From contig QEOQ01000378.1 of NCBI GenBank assembly GCA_010279815.1, positions 621,906-685,905 on the forward strand: a stretch of DNA of 64,000 nt. The letters are read 5' to 3'. The notes beneath the pieces were generated by a model. That model ran no database searches. It had not been told where the DNA came from and saw only the letters and a program-made list of their open reading frames with translations. This document shows positions 10,513 through 22,008 of the stretch, one piece after another (the first letter of the stretch is position 1; each line of letters begins with the position of its first letter). This DNA is from Brachionus plicatilis. Its lineage: Eukaryota > Rotifera > Eurotatoria > Ploima > Brachionidae. Both the position numbers and the translations under genes were made by a program.

Positions 10513-11943
10513 TTATAAGGGCTTTTCCAAAATTTCTACTTTAGTTTTACAGTTATTTTTAAAATCTAATTTTTTGTAATTTTGAAAAAAAATGAACAAA
10601 AATTGAAACAAAATTTCGAATAATTCTGCAAAAGTTAAAAAGCTCACACCTAAAAAAAGTCCGAGCTGACCGCCCAAGTTACCAAGCAAAGAGCCAAAAT
10701 CGGACTCGGGCAGTTCTTCAATTTTTTGAAAACTACTCGAATCAAAATAAACATTCAGCGACACCACGCTGTCCCTCAATTGCTCCATAGTTACATTGTC
10801 ATACGGAAATTTTGACATAAATGGTTTATTTGATAAAAGAAAATTTGCATATGAGTAACTGGGAAAACTTGAGGCACTTGTGAAAATATTGAAGTATGAA
10901 TAGTCACATTCAATGGGACATTCGTGTGAGCATAAACCATAAAAATTAGTCACATTTTGCAAGTTATTCAAACAAAGTGTTCTTTCCAAAGAGGAAGCTA
11001 AGTCCAAAGCTTCACAAATTGGAATATTTTCCTCCATTACTTTTGAAACAGAGCAATTTAAAATGCACCATTTTTGTGTATACTTTCCGCTAAAATCAAA
11101 TGAATTTCTATACCAAACTGAGTCTAACTCGTTTCGGTTTGAAACATTGGCAACACAATTACTATACGGACTAACCATTTTATTGATAGTTACTTTGTTC
11201 AGAACAAAGTTGGTTTCAGCTCCAGGTTGGACGAAAAGTCCTTCTTGAGCAAATACAGGCGGTGATGTTTGATTATGGACCACAATCAAAGCGCCAAATC
11301 TATGCTCCCAACAAGGCTGATATTCAGGTGCACCAATAAAAAGCTTAAGTGTTAAGCCATTAATAATTCCAGTTCGCTTGGCATTTTGAATAGGTATTGA
11401 TTGACCAGTTGAATTTTTTCCATAATTAAAAGTGTAGCAGTTTCTGTAATAGAATGTTCTTTGAGGAAAAAAGTTGTTTGGATCACACGGTTTTTCATCA
11501 AATTGACATGAAACCAATAACTTTTCCAAAGTGAAGCCTTTCAGATTGGGCAGCGCATTGTTTAGCATGCCAGTCATTTGAGAGTTACAGATTTTGCTTT
11601 TTAAGTCATTTCGGTAAAGAAATGACTCATTAAGCAAGAGAGATACCATTTTAAAATTTTCCTCAATTGTAAAATCAAAGGGGTTTATGTTACAAAATGT
11701 GACTGCAGGAAATTCCGACTTATAAGATTCGACTATTTTCATTCTGACAATAACATTATACTGAAAGTATTTAATGATGATCAGAACAACTGAATAAGTG
11801 GAATATGAAAAAAAGCTTAAAATGATTAGAATCCAAAAAATTCGAATTACGGTGCTTTTGGTTCTTATGACGTTTGGGATGCCATGCATGGAGCTTGATT
11901 CGACGATCTCTTTAAGCTTTTGAGTGTAACTTAATTTGGTCAT
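10513..11943 (-). CDS. DEG/ENaC (ASIC/FMRFamide-gated-type) sodium channel subunit, intronless
   Basis: One uninterrupted 476-residue frame. Family role: trimeric, amiloride-sensitive sodium channels in the plasma membrane, gated by acid, peptides or force. Visible in order: the conserved gating His-Gly (residues 20-21), TM1 at about 34-58, FPAVTFCNINPF just outside it, a large Cys-rich extracellular domain with the CSHECPIECDYSYF block, then GNLGGQLGLFLGVSFLTFAELFE entering TM2. GVS stands where most members have the G-x-S selectivity filter, and LTFAELFE matches the conserved post-filter segment. Both ends look complete. The short cytoplasmic tail ends EKPL. The ATG is well supported because the HG motif follows it at normal spacing. 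No introns, unlike its neighbours. Which stimulus opens it cannot be told from sequence. Confidence 0.9.
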   Translation of the reverse strand: MTKLSYTQKLKEIVESSSMHGIPNVIRTKSTVIRIFWILIILSFFSYSTYSVVLIIIKYFQYNVIVRMKIVESYKSEFPAVTFCNINPFDFTIEENFKMVSLLLNESFLYRNDLKSKICNSQMTGMLNNALPNLKGFTLEKLLVSCQFDEKPCDPNNFFPQRTFYYRNCYTFNYGKNSTGQSIPIQNAKRTGIINGLTLKLFIGAPEYQPCWEHRFGALIVVHNQTSPPVFAQEGLFVQPGAETNFVLNKVTINKMVSPYSNCVANVSNRNELDSVWYRNSFDFSGKYTQKWCILNCSVSKVMEENIPICEALDLASSLERTLCLNNLQNVTNFYGLCSHECPIECDYSYFNIFTSASSFPSYSYANFLLSNKPFMSKFPYDNVTMEQLRDSVVSLNVYFDSSSFQKIEELPESDFGSLLGNLGGQLGLFLGVSFLTFAELFEILFQFLFIFFQNYKKLDFKNNCKTKVEILEKPL

Positions 11944-13367
11944 TTTTTGAGAAAATTTCTTGAAATCTTGTTGTTTTTTTTTTAAGTTTAACTCTTGTTT
12001 TAACGGCTTTTTAATGTTTTAAAACTTTCAAAAAGATTTTTAATTTTTAAGTGAAAAAAAATTTAATGTTTTATTCATGAATTTTTTATTATTTTTTCTG
12101 TATTGATTGAAGAACTAAGAAAATAAAATTGTTTAGATATAATGTTTTTTTTATTAAAAAAATAATAATTTTTTTAATTTGTTTGGAATGAATGGAATTT
12201 AAATAGTTGATAAGCTTGATCGTACAGAAAATTTTTATTTAAGCTTTAAAAATTGATTTATTATGTGTTAATTGTGTTTATTTTTCAAAAAATAAATTTA
12301 TAAATTGTAAAAATTTATTTCAATAATTTAAAAGGGATTATTGATTTTTAATTTTCAAAGATTACCTGAAAAGATTAGTTGTTCAACATTCAAGAATGTT
12401 AAACTGGAAAATTAAAAATCATTAAAAGATTATTCATAAACAGAGTTGAAACAAAAAATTTGAAAAATTTTATTTTTTATTAAAAGATCAATGTTGAAGT
12501 TTTCAACATTTAAGCCTTCAATTTTAAATAACATCAATTTGATTTTTTTAGAATTTATTGGAATTGTTTAACTTAAATATCTTTTTGTAAAATATTTTCA
12601 AATAATTTTTGATTCAAATCTTTTAAATGAATACTTTTATTTAGAATTTAAATAAATGAAGTGTTAATCAGTCTTAAAGATAAAAAATAATTAATTAATT
12701 CAAATATTTTAAAAATTACTGAGTCTGAGGACAAAATTAGTGAAAAACATTACAAAATTTTTGACAAGTCTAAAAAAACTTTATGGATCTGAATGTTAAT
12801 TTATTTTAATGTTGTTTAATTGTTAATATAATTAAATATATTCAAAAAATTATATTATCTTTTTGATATTAAATTAGGGTGAAAAATTTCGATTATTTTT
12901 GTTGGATTTTTATTTAATTTAACTTTTAAAAAAGTGAAAAAAATTTTGAAAAACTTCATGGGTCTTGTAGTGCTAAGGCTATCAAACATTAATTATTGAT
13001 CATGAAGACCACGAATTAAAAAAAATTAAGTCTGCACCATATGTGCCTCATTTATAATTTAAATCAAATTCTGAATTATGTCATTAAATAAAAATTGTTT
13101 GTATTGTTGTAAAATTGGACTCTAAAATAAAAAAATTTTTATTTTTTTTTAATTTGAGAAATTCCCATTTTTTCTGCTCAGAACCTTGGTATCAAAATCC
13201 AAAAATAAATATACAAAATGAAGAACCTTAGCATCAATGATGCAAATTTGAAAAAAAATTAATTTAATTTTAAAAAAATGTATCCAAGCTTTAGTTAGTT
13301 ACAAATTTTTTTAATCATTAAATTTTACGAATTAGAAATTTAGTTTTTTAAATTTTATTTTATTTAC
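11944..13367. other. AT-rich intergenic DNA, no gene seen
   Basis: Contains the divergent 5' flanks of the channel gene (minus) and the small basic gene (plus). No element or RNA gene was recognised. Confidence 0.4.
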
Positions 13368-13378
13368 TAGTAAAAAAA

Positions 13379-13825
13379 ATGGAACATTGTGGACCCAACA
13401 CTCGATCCAAATCGGCAAAGCGTTCGACTTTGAAATCTGATTCATCCAAGCAAGCGGAAACGATTGCTATCCCCACAAATCATATACACATACTGAACCG
13501 AATTGAAAAAGACTTGGAAAAAATTAAAGCTAGCAAAACCAGCAAGAACACTTCAATAAGTGATCAGTCTCTCCAGGAAGCTATTGATCCAAAAAATATA
13601 ATGCGTGAGACCTTGTTTGAGCTTAAACAACTTAAGTATTTGCCGAAAAGAAAAAGAGATGATCTAAGTGAAAAATTGCACTGCATGGACGATTTGAGTC
13701 TTATGCATGAATTTGAAATGGAAATTGCTCGCACTCAATTTGAAAATAATATTGATGAGTTAAATCAAAAATATTCAATGTTCAGAAAAACATTGAGAAA
13801 AATTAAAAAAATTCGACAATGTTAA
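13379..13825 (+). CDS. Hypothetical basic coiled-coil protein, 148 aa
   Basis: I do not recognise the family. The protein starts with a Ser/Lys-rich segment (TRSKSAKRSTLKSDSSK), then has predicted helical, charged segments from about residue 37 (ILNRIEKDLEKIKASK) and two probable coiled coils around residues 75-105 and 110-145, ending in a Lys/Arg cluster. Codon content differs clearly from the surrounding A/T-run DNA, so it is probably real. A T-rich tract ending TTTACTAG lies 10 bp before the ATG and could be a spliced-leader acceptor. A nuclear or chromosome-associated role would fit the composition, but that is a guess. Confidence 0.6.
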   Translation: MEHCGPNTRSKSAKRSTLKSDSSKQAETIAIPTNHIHILNRIEKDLEKIKASKTSKNTSISDQSLQEAIDPKNIMRETLFELKQLKYLPKRKRDDLSEKLHCMDDLSLMHEFEMEIARTQFENNIDELNQKYSMFRKTLRKIKKIRQC

Positions 13826-13908
13826 TTTTTTTGTTTTAGCTTTAAATAAATTTTAAAATTTTCACTTTCTAAAGAATATTCTGAGAATTTTAAACGGCAA
13901 TTTAAAAT

Positions 13909-14157
13909 TCTTATTGAAGTGAGATATTTCAAAATATTTAATTATTCTTTTATTTTTGGAGTAAAAGAAAAGGTAACTTTTAGCATATGGCAACTTTTAT
14001 TTTTATCTTTTAAACTAAAATTAAATAAGGCAATAAAAAATTTTATAATCTTTAAAAGATAAAACTAAAAGTTGCCATATGCTAAAAGTTATCTTTTCTT
14101 TTACTCCAAAAATAAAAGAATAATTAAATATTTTGAAATATCTCACTTCAATAAGAA
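13909..14157. mobile_element. Foldback element (near-perfect hairpin)
   Basis: Two arms of about 105 nt, beginning TTCTTATTGAAGTGAG and ending with its complement, are almost perfectly complementary and separated by roughly 40 nt. No coding capacity. It resembles a MITE or foldback transposon; I could not find a convincing target duplication. Confidence 0.7.
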
Positions 14158-14627
14158 CAGTCATCTTTTTCTTATTTGAAATGTCCTTCATTTAATTAAA
14201 TAAGAATTTAATATTTTTTGAAGCTAATAAATATCTTAAAATTTAAGAAAATAATATTGGTTTATTTAAAGAATCTATCAAAATCTTATTTATTTTCTTT
14301 TGACCTTCTAAATTAAAAAATTCGTACATTAGTCTATCTGTTAATTATTTACGGCTCCTATTTTTTTTAGCTATCATTTATTTTCTTTGTATCTAGTCTT
14401 CGTTTTTAACATAATTTTTATTGTTTTAAAATCCTGGACCAAAAAATAAACCAAAAATAGCTCAAGATTAAAAACTAAAGGAAAAGATAAAAAAGGAATC
14501 ATTAACTACCCACAAACAAAAAATTCTACAGAACAAACACGTTTCACATCAGCACAAAATTTTTGTATTTATGAGAAATATCTATTTTTAATTTTGCTTT
14601 TATTTAAAAAAAAAATTGATTTAAAAT

Positions 14628-14761
14628 CAGTTTTTTAAAAGTCTAAAGTCATGTCAAATCCGGACTTTTTTTTTTTCAAAAGTCCGATCAAAGACTTTAA
14701 TTTTTTTTTTCAAAGTCCAAGTCCGGACTTGGACTTATTTTTGGGACTTTAAACATCTCTG
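14628..14761. mobile_element. 'AAGTCC' hAT-like MITE, copy 1
   Basis: Short element with terminal CAG..CTG ends and internal AAAGTCCAAGTCC repeats, flanked by a perfect 8-bp duplication TTTAAAAT (14620-14627 and 14762-14769). An 8-bp duplication and CAG ends are typical of hAT elements. Related copies lie at 25235-25500, 51001-51316 and 52916-53103. Confidence 0.75.
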
Positions 14762-15090
14762 TTTAAAATCATCAATAAAATTATTTTAAGACAAATTTAG
14801 ACTTGAATAAATGATTACTATATTTAAAATTATTCTATGAAAAACCATTTTTCTGAGTCTTTTGGTCTACCTTTCTTTGGCTTATTTACAAATTCTTCGT
14901 CATTCAATAACCCCTTAAAAGCTAACTGATGAAAACAGTCTTTTAATGAATTATTATGAATTTGCGACAGTATGTTTTTTATGGACATATTAGCGTTTTT
15001 TCTCTTTGGATAGTTTATGGTCAGAAATTTGAAAGTTTTTCTTGTTTTTGAGCTCCATTGGCATCTTTACAAATATTGTGGTGATTTGCC

Positions 15091-15816
15091 ACTAAGATTT
15101 TTAACGTTTTTTACGTAAATTTTCGTAATTTTACACTTGTAAGGACTGGTAAATTTACGTAATTTTACAATAATAATTAATTATGTTTTGAGTCAATTTT
15201 TTTAATACCTTTTTTAAATGACTTATACATGATAAACATTTTTAGGTGTAAAATTTTAAAATATGGTAGATTCAAATTATATCGCTTTATATCAAAAAAA
15301 GTGCTGTAAATTCAATTTTATTTTTTAAGGATAAAAAGAAAATTTTTTTTTCAATTTATATTTAAATCTCTATCTTTTAGTTCATCAGACTTTACTTAAA
15401 TATACTACTTAAATAAACAAAAAAAGTGATTTAAAAAAGGTTTTATTAAAAAAAATTTGGCTTTAAACGAAATTCAATTTTTTTAAGGTTATCCCAATTG
15501 AGATTCAAAATAACGGAGACTGACAAAGTCATTTTTTTCCATTTAAAATAAACTGATTTTTTAAAATAAAAATTTTTACATTATTTTTCCATTTTTAAGA
15601 AATTTTTACAATTACAAAATTCAGTTTTACGTAAAATTGCGTTAAAAGAATGTAAATTTTTGGATTTTTTGAAAATTTCCAAACATTCTAAGAAATTTCT
15701 TGAAAATTGGCTTTTTATTGGCCCTTTTGCTTCTAACCAGTTTTTTGAAAATTATTGTAAAATTACGTAAAAGTCGTAATTTTACGAAATAAACGGTAAA
15801 AACTAAAAACCCTAGT
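15091..15816. repeat. Element with ACGTAAAATTACG-type inverted ends
   Basis: Left CACTAAGATTTTTAACG and right (complement) CACTAGGGTTTTTAG bound a region whose subterminal parts contain repeated TTTACGTAA / AATTTTACG motifs in inverted orientation. No coding frame. The same motif family recurs near 44860-45180, 50080, 51330, 52030 and 59950-60250. No clear target duplication, so the boundaries are provisional. Confidence 0.5.
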
Positions 15817-16034
15817 GTAAAATCAACACAGTAAATTTAATTTGTAAATTTAAAAAAAAATTTTCTTTTTATGCCTTTGCTTTTATTAGCAAATATTTTG
15901 CTAATATTTTGAAAATGTTTTGTAATAAATAAAAAATGAAATTTTTTGTGCTAAAGATCTTTTGAATTTGTGTTGAAGAGTTTTTTTAGAAATTTATAAT
16001 TTGTGTGCTCAAAAGTTTAAAATGGGTCTTACCT

Positions 16035-16600
16035 TTTCAACACAAAAAAATAACCATTCAACACAAATTCAAAACGCTCAGCACAAAATGATTTCTTCTC
16101 AACACAAAAATTTGAAAAAATACTTTTAGCACAAAAATTAAAAATAAAATAAATGCATTCAACACAAAAATTAATGGCTTGATGATTATTGTGCACATTT
16201 ATTGGCATTAAAAGAATTTTTTTAAAAAAAGGACCAATTTGTCAATAAACCTAAAAGAGGTAGAGCAAAAAATGCGAGAAAATGGTTTTCTAGAGACTAA
16301 TTTTTTTAATTTCTTTCTTAAAGCTTCGAAATTTACTTTATTTATTTACCTAACTTCCACTTATAAATATCATTAAATAAAATTTAAAATTAATAAAAAA
16401 TTAATTTTTTTATAAATATTTTTGTGTTGAAAAAAAATTTCTTTTAAGAATTATTTTCAAACACAATTTTTTTGTGTTAAATGTTTTTTTTTTTAAATAT
16501 AATTTTTTGTGCTTAGAAGAAATCGAATTGTGTTGAATGTTTTTTTCATTGTGCTGATCAGAAATTGATTGTGCTGAAATAATATTCCCGTGTGTTATTT
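16035..16600 (+). mobile_element. MULE remnant with iterated CAACACAAAA ends
   Basis: Both flanks contain many copies of CAACACAAAAA or CAGCACAA in opposite orientation (about 16035-16175 and, complemented, 16420-16595). Between them a short frame ending at 16300 reads KPKRGRAKNARKWFSRD, the kind of basic tail that ends MULE transposases. The rest of the transposase is deleted. I infer an internally deleted Mutator-like element. Confidence 0.5.
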
Positions 16601-16994
16601 AGCAATCTATTTGTGGAGATGAGGTGGATCCAATAAAATATAAGACAAAAATTTATTAATTTCTTACTCTCTTTCCTGTATTTTCCCTCTTTTAAATTGA
16701 ATAATCAAAAAAAATCGATATATTTTTAATAGATAGACTAAAAATTTAGATACTAAATATTCTGGTAGCTTATTTCTTCATACGAAAAAAAATAAGAAAT
16801 GAAAATATAATATTCATTATTCAACAATTAACTTTTTAATTTAAGGGTTCAATGGTAATTTGTGGTGCTACAGGACCCAAAAATTAAAAAAAAAATTAAT
16901 TAAAATGAGTAATGAGTCAATTTCAGTAACTGGATGAGCCCGAATAAATATGACCTTGACTTAAACACTTTAGGAAACCTTGGAAATAAGGAAA

Positions 16995-17484
16995 TAAGTC
17001 TTTGATTGGATCTATTCTAGATTATTCTTTTCCTTGTCTTAACTCTCTTTCAGAAACTAATATCAAAAGGTTAGAAGTAATCCAAAATTCAGCAGTTCGT
17101 TCTATACTTAAACTAAGATATGATACTCCCTCCAACATATCACATCATGAGGCATATAATAAACTTAAACTACTAACAGTCTCAAATCGACTTTTTGAGT
17201 TGAGTGAGAGATATGTTAGGTCAGGACTGAGCCATTCTGTTCCATTAACTGTTAGACTAGTGAAAGAATATAACAAAGGTTTCGAATCAAGATACATTGA
17301 GTACCCAACTCCATTGTGTAATTGCTACCTTACTATTTCTTCTTTTTTTCCTGAATCATCAAATATTTAAAAATGTGTATTCTGTTACTCTCTATCAAAA
17401 TTTATCTAATTTTAATTTTAATATTTATCTCCTTTTTAACTTATATTATTTTAAATTATTTTTTTCTTATTTTTTATTTTTATT
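16995..17484 (+). mobile_element. 3' fragment of a non-LTR retrotransposon, runs into the gap
   Basis: The frame 17002-17370 reads LIGSILDYSFPCLN..NIKRLEVIQNSAVRSILKL and later a typical thumb/C-terminal segment (NRLFELSERYVRSG), the region after the reverse-transcriptase palm in Jockey/CR1-type LINEs. The same peptide, decayed, occurs on the minus strand right after the gap (about 18150-18090), so the two copies belong to one family and lie tail to tail. Confidence 0.7.
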
Positions 17485-18081
17485 NNNNNNNNNNNNNNNN
17501 NNNNNNNNNNNNNNNNNNNNNNNNNNNNNNNNNNNNNNNNNNNNNNNNNNNNNNNNNNNNNNNNNNNNNNNNNNNNNNNNNNNNNNNNNNNNNNNNNNNN
17601 NNNNNNNNNNNNNNNNNNNNNNNNNNNNNNNNNNNNNNNNNNNNNNNNNNNNNNNNNNNNNNNNNNNNNNNNNNNNNNNNNNNNNNNNNNNNNNNNNNNN
17701 NNNNNNNNNNNNNNNNNNNNNNNNNNNNNNNNNNNNNNNNNNNNNNNNNNNNNNNNNNNNNNNNNNNNNNNNNNNNNNNNNNNNNNNNNNNNNNNNNNNN
17801 NNNNNNNNNNNNNNNNNNNNNNNNNNNNNNNNNNNNNNNNNNNNNNNNNNNNNNNNNNNNNNNNNNNNNNNNNNNNNNNNNNNNNNNNNNNNNNNNNNNN
17901 NNNNNNNNNNNNNNNNNNNNNNNNNNNNNNNNNNNNNNNNNNNNNNNNNNNNNNNNNNNNNNNNNNNNNNNNNNNNNNNNNNNNNNNNNNNNNNNNNNNN
18001 NNNNNNNNNNNNNNNNNNNNNNNNNNNNNNNNNNNNNNNNNNNNNNNNNNNNNNNNNNNNNNNNNNNNNNNNNNNNNNNNN
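17485..18081. other. Assembly gap (597 Ns)
   Basis: Unknown bases. The gap sits between two inverted copies of the same retrotransposon 3' end, which explains why assembly failed there. Open frames spanning the Ns are meaningless. Confidence 0.99.
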
Positions 18082-18193
18082 TGAAAATAAGTTTAGACAG
18101 GGAAATGAATAGTCTAATATCGAGCCTATTAATGATTTGTAGAGATTACTTAATGTATAAGTATTTAAGCCCCATTTTTTGTTTGATAATATT

Positions 18194-18800
18194 TTAATTA
18201 AATTTAATCTTGAGCTGCAGCGTTTTTATATCTTCAACCATAGAGTTAAAGGTTAATTTTGGGTCAAACTTAATGCCAAGAAATTTTACATTTTGTTGAC
18301 TTTCGAGTTTATTCCCATATATCTCTAAGTTAAGATTTGAATTTTCCTTACTATACTTGGAAAATACCATAAAGCAAGACTTCTCTAATGATAATTTCAT
18401 TTTCCACTTGCAGAGCCATTTTTCTAGTTCTTTTAGATATTTGTTTATCTTATTTTCTAGATTACCCTTTTTTTTATAAATAAAAAAAGTCACTAGATCA
18501 TCTGCAAATAAGAGAGAGTATTCACTATTAGTTTTATTTCTCTTTGGAATATCATTAATGAATATACTGAACAGAAGAGGACTAATTACTGAACCTTGGG
18601 GGACACCTGCAGTTATTAAATATTCATCACTTATATGACCATTTACATTTACTTTGAATGATCTGGAATCAAGAAATGATTTTATCCAGTGGATAAGATA
18701 GTCAGGCAAGTTCATTTTAATTAGTTTATAAATTAATCCGTCATGCCACACCCTATCAAAAGCTTTTGAGATATCAAAAAATAAGGCCTGCTGGATAAGG
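18194..18800 (-). pseudogene. Reverse transcriptase fragment of the LINE
   Basis: Contains FDISKAFDRVWHDG (block with the first catalytic Asp), LPDYLIHWIKSFLDSR, the AGVPQGSVISPLLFSIFIND block, the catalytic FADD motif (LLFADDLV) and the KCK-like ..LEKSCFMVFS and VKFLGIKFD segments. The N-terminal RT blocks are deleted, so it cannot be active. After about 18194 the frame decays but is recognisable in another frame up to the gap. Confidence 0.85.
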
Positions 18801-19018
18801 GATTCTTGCCCATTTTATCGATAAAGTCAGACCAATTTTTGTCCCAAAATTTTTTTAAAGAGATTTTTAACTGAGAGGTTAGAAAGTTGAATTTTTGCTT
18901 TGCTAATTGGGAACGAGTTCTTTGAAAATACCTGGTTTTCCTGCGTTCTTTTATTAAGTTTACAATTTCATGCGGTAGGGTAGTTTTATATATTTTCCCT
19001 GACTGTAATGGGATACTT

Positions 19019-19984
19019 TTATGGGCAGCACTTATTATTTTTTTTTGAGATTATATTATTATAGTCGTCAACACTATCTGGGTTTAAAATCGGAACACTA
19101 AGAATTTCTTGAAAATATGACCAATTTGCTTTTTTGAAATTTAACCTTCTTGAAATCAATTCAGAAGTCATAATATGCTCAATTGATATGCAAGCTTCAA
19201 TAGGGAAATGATCACTTGTCATATCATGTTTTGACAAAACCCTAAAATCACTGATTTTGTCTAAGAGATCGGATGAGACTAAAAATATATCAAGTAATTC
19301 ATAGTATTCTCTACTAAATATGCTAAAAGTGGGTGACTTGTCATTTATAGTTGACATGTTTAACTTATTTATTATATTCTCTAAAATATTTCCATTTTCG
19401 TTTTGACCAAAACATCCTATTTGCTTGGACTTAGCGTTTAAATCACCGCCAAGAATAAAGTTTTTACAGTTTTTACTGATTTGTTCAAAAAGCTCAAAAT
19501 TTAGAATCTTATTAGGTGGGTTGTATAGGCTAAAGATAAACAAGTAGTCATTTTTTATTTTTATTTTGATGCAAAGTAGCTCTGCTGAGAAGTTTTCAAA
19601 TGATAAGTCTTGAGCAAAATCGAGTCCTTCCTTAACTAAAATTGCTACACCGCCGCCATATTTATTTCTAGGTTTGATTATTGATAGGTAATTTTTGTAG
19701 TTCAAAAAAATATTTTCTTCATTTGCATCTATTTTTATTTCATTTAGCAACATAATATCTGGGGAATTCTGAGCCAAAAAATTTTGCAATAGTAACACTC
19801 TACTGGGAAGATGAGAACAGTTCCAATGTGTAATTACTAACCTTTTTTTTGATAAAGCTGATGATTTTTTTTTGTTCATTTTTATTTTGTGATGCTGATT
19901 GAGCCGTAGATCTATGGATTGAATGAGTGACTTTCTACGTAGGTTTGACTGCGAAAGAAAATCTCCTGTTTTTGTTTTTTTCAT
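19019..19984 (-). pseudogene. LINE apurinic/apyrimidinic-type endonuclease domain
   Basis: 321-residue frame. Endonuclease/exonuclease/phosphatase-fold motifs are intact: VITHWNCSHL (metal-ligand Asn), MLLNEIKID (catalytic Glu), YGGGVAILVKEG, FSLYNPP, LGGDLNAKS (GDxN) and TSDHFPI (terminal catalytic Asp-His). In the active element this domain nicks the target DNA to prime reverse transcription. The frame ends at an A-run (about 19037-19050), and the linker continues in another frame, indicating a frameshift. Confidence 0.85.
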
Positions 19985-20414
19985 CTATTTTTGACTGCTG
20001 TATTTGAGTTTTTGTCGGATTTTGTTTAGGATGTTCGTTTTGTAGTGAGAGTTGTGTATTGGCTTGTTTTTGATCAGTTTTTGTCTTTGAAATTGGAATT
20101 TTTGTGATTTCATTTTTATGTTCTGTTTGCTTAGTTGTATTTGGAATACCTGAGTTACCATTGTTTTGGATATTAACATTATATTGCAAATTCTCAAAAC
20201 CATGTCCGATACTTAGGCGGCCATTTTTCGAGTTGGTATCGTCAGTTACCGATTTATCAAGTGCATCAATGTTACGCTTGTAACTTGTATTATCACAAGT
20301 TATCATTTTGTTCACTTCAGCAAACGACTTCTCGATTTCCTCGTTAGAGAAGAAACCAGATAGAGGATTTTCGTTTGTTTTTTGGCAGATTACTTCAGCT
20401 CCTTCACGATCAAG

Positions 20415-20850
20415 ATATTATGTCAATTAATATTTATATATGTCAATTAAAAAACAAATATTTGTCAATTAAAACTATCAGTTATACTAGTGACTAGTAT
20501 AACTGACAGTGTCAATCTGAAAAAATAAATGTCATTTAAATAAATGTTTTGTCAATTAGTTTTTATATTTGTCAATTAAAAAAAATATTTGTCAATATAA
20601 AAAAATAAAATGAAAGAAAATATAACAAAAATTATTTTTGCAATGCTTTTGACATATTACGTGGTCGTCCAACACTCGCAACTTGACCAAGTCCTACTGT
20701 CAAGGCCTCTTTTGGAAATTCTGTAAATAATCTATCTCGAAAGGCAATTCCTATTATGTGCTTGCACATGTAATGTTTAAACCACGATGGACAAGTACAT
20801 GTGCTCAAACGCCAATTGTCTTCCTGATAAATAAATAATAATTTTTAGTC
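20415..20850 (-). mobile_element. MULE remnant: SWIM zinc finger and iterated TGTCAATTAA end
   Basis: The minus-strand frame 20823-20632 reads STCTCPSWFKHYMCKHIIGIA, a CxC..CxH SWIM zinc finger, then VASVGRPRNMSKALQK and a stop: the C-terminus of a Mutator-like transposase. It begins right after a TTTATCAG acceptor, so an upstream exon is lost. Beyond the stop (20600 down to 20420) TGTCAATTAA is repeated about six times, the element's terminal repeat. It encloses a 27-bp near-palindrome with arms CAGTTATACTAGT (about 20479-20506). Confidence 0.75.
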
Positions 20851-21413
20851 AAATAGCTTTTCTAATTATTCTTTTTTCGGTGAAACAAAAAATAATCATT
20901 GGTATACCGAGTCATTTTCGCAAAGTCAAAATTAAATGAAATTCGTTTTTTAAAATTTTTGATATTTTCAACGAATTTAAAATAACTTTTTAAAAATAAA
21001 ATTTAAAATTTAAAAATATAGTATTTTTCGTTATTTTCCTTTCAAGTTTTATTTTTCTTGAGTTTGAATAAAAAATTAATTAGATTTCTTTCTTTGAAAT
21101 CAAAAAATAGATTTGTATTCAAATGGCACAATTCTTAGAATGGTTTAACATGGTTTGTTAAACATGGAAATATGTCTCTTCATTTTAATTAAAGATGCTT
21201 AAAACCTTTTTACAGGATAATTTTTAACAAGATCGTCTTCTTAAATTTAACTTGTTTTTGCATGTTTTGTTTGACAATTTCTGTTTAATTAAAGATATTT
21301 TAGTTTTGTAAAAAAGATAACCGGAAAAGCTATCAAATTATTTAATAATTAATTTAATTTTATGTTGTTTGATTTTTAATATTAGATGAGTTTTTTTTGT
21401 TTTTTTTCTTAAA
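20851..21413. other. AT-rich DNA, no gene seen
   Basis: Probably decayed transposon DNA upstream of the SWIM fragment; no frame or RNA gene supported. Confidence 0.4.
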
Positions 21414-21421
21414 GTATTATT

Positions 21422-22008
21422 TAGTGTTGGCAATCGATTATCAATAATCGATTCAATAATCGACTAACTTTAAATTGACTAATTTTTTTAAGTCGACTAT
21501 TAAATCGATTAATTTTTTTTAGTCGATTATTATTTTAGTCGACCATTAAATCGAATAATATTTTCTAGATGACTATAATACTTCTAATTTATCTCGAAAT
21601 TAAAAGTTAGGAAGGCAAAAAATATTATTTATAAAATATTTTTTTATTTTTTATTAAAAATATTTTTTATTTTGCTTTAAATCTTAAATTTTAAATCAAT
21701 TAAAAAACCTTTTTTATTAAAAAATAACATTTTTTGCCTTCCTAAATTTTAATTTCGAGAAAAATTAGAAGTATTATAGTCATCTAGAAAATATTATTCG
21801 ATTTAATGGTCGACTAAAATAATAATCGACTAAAAAAAATTAATCGATTTAATAATCGGCCAAAAAAGTTAATTGATTTAATAATCGACTAAAAAAAATT
21901 AATCGATTTAATAATCGACTAAAAAAATTTAATCGATTAAATAGTCGACTAAAAAAATCAATCGATTTATTAAATTTGTGAATCGATTGTAGTCGATTAC
22001 CAACACTA
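21422..22008. mobile_element. hAT-like foldback element, 8-bp TSD
   Basis: Bounded by the 8-bp duplication GTATTATT (21414-21421 and 22009-22016). Left end TAGTGTTGGCAATCGATTA, right end (complement) TAGTGTTGGTAATCGACTA. The TAGTG start and 8-bp duplication fit hAT. The arms are built of iterated AATCGACTAAAAAAA / TTAATCGATT units, followed by a unique inverted block containing GCCTTCCTAA. The 76-residue open frame here merely translates the iterated units. Confidence 0.85.

Larger units (their letters stand above)
18082..20410 (-). mobile_element. Non-LTR retrotransposon with ORF1 tail, endonuclease and RT, internally deleted
   Basis: Minus-strand order: a Gln/Asn/Lys-rich ORF1-like tail (20400-19935), an apurinic-type endonuclease (19984-19019), a linker (about 18990-18800, ERRKTRYFQRTRSQLAKQKFN) and the reverse transcriptase from the SKAFDRVWHDG block on. 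The first RT blocks are missing between about 18830 and 18780. The 5' end is cut near 20410 by a MULE end, and the 3' end enters the assembly gap. Jockey/CR1-type by domain layout. Confidence 0.85.

Noticed and set aside
17297..18197. Open frames of about 270 aa across the N run
   Set aside because: Most of each frame is undefined sequence.
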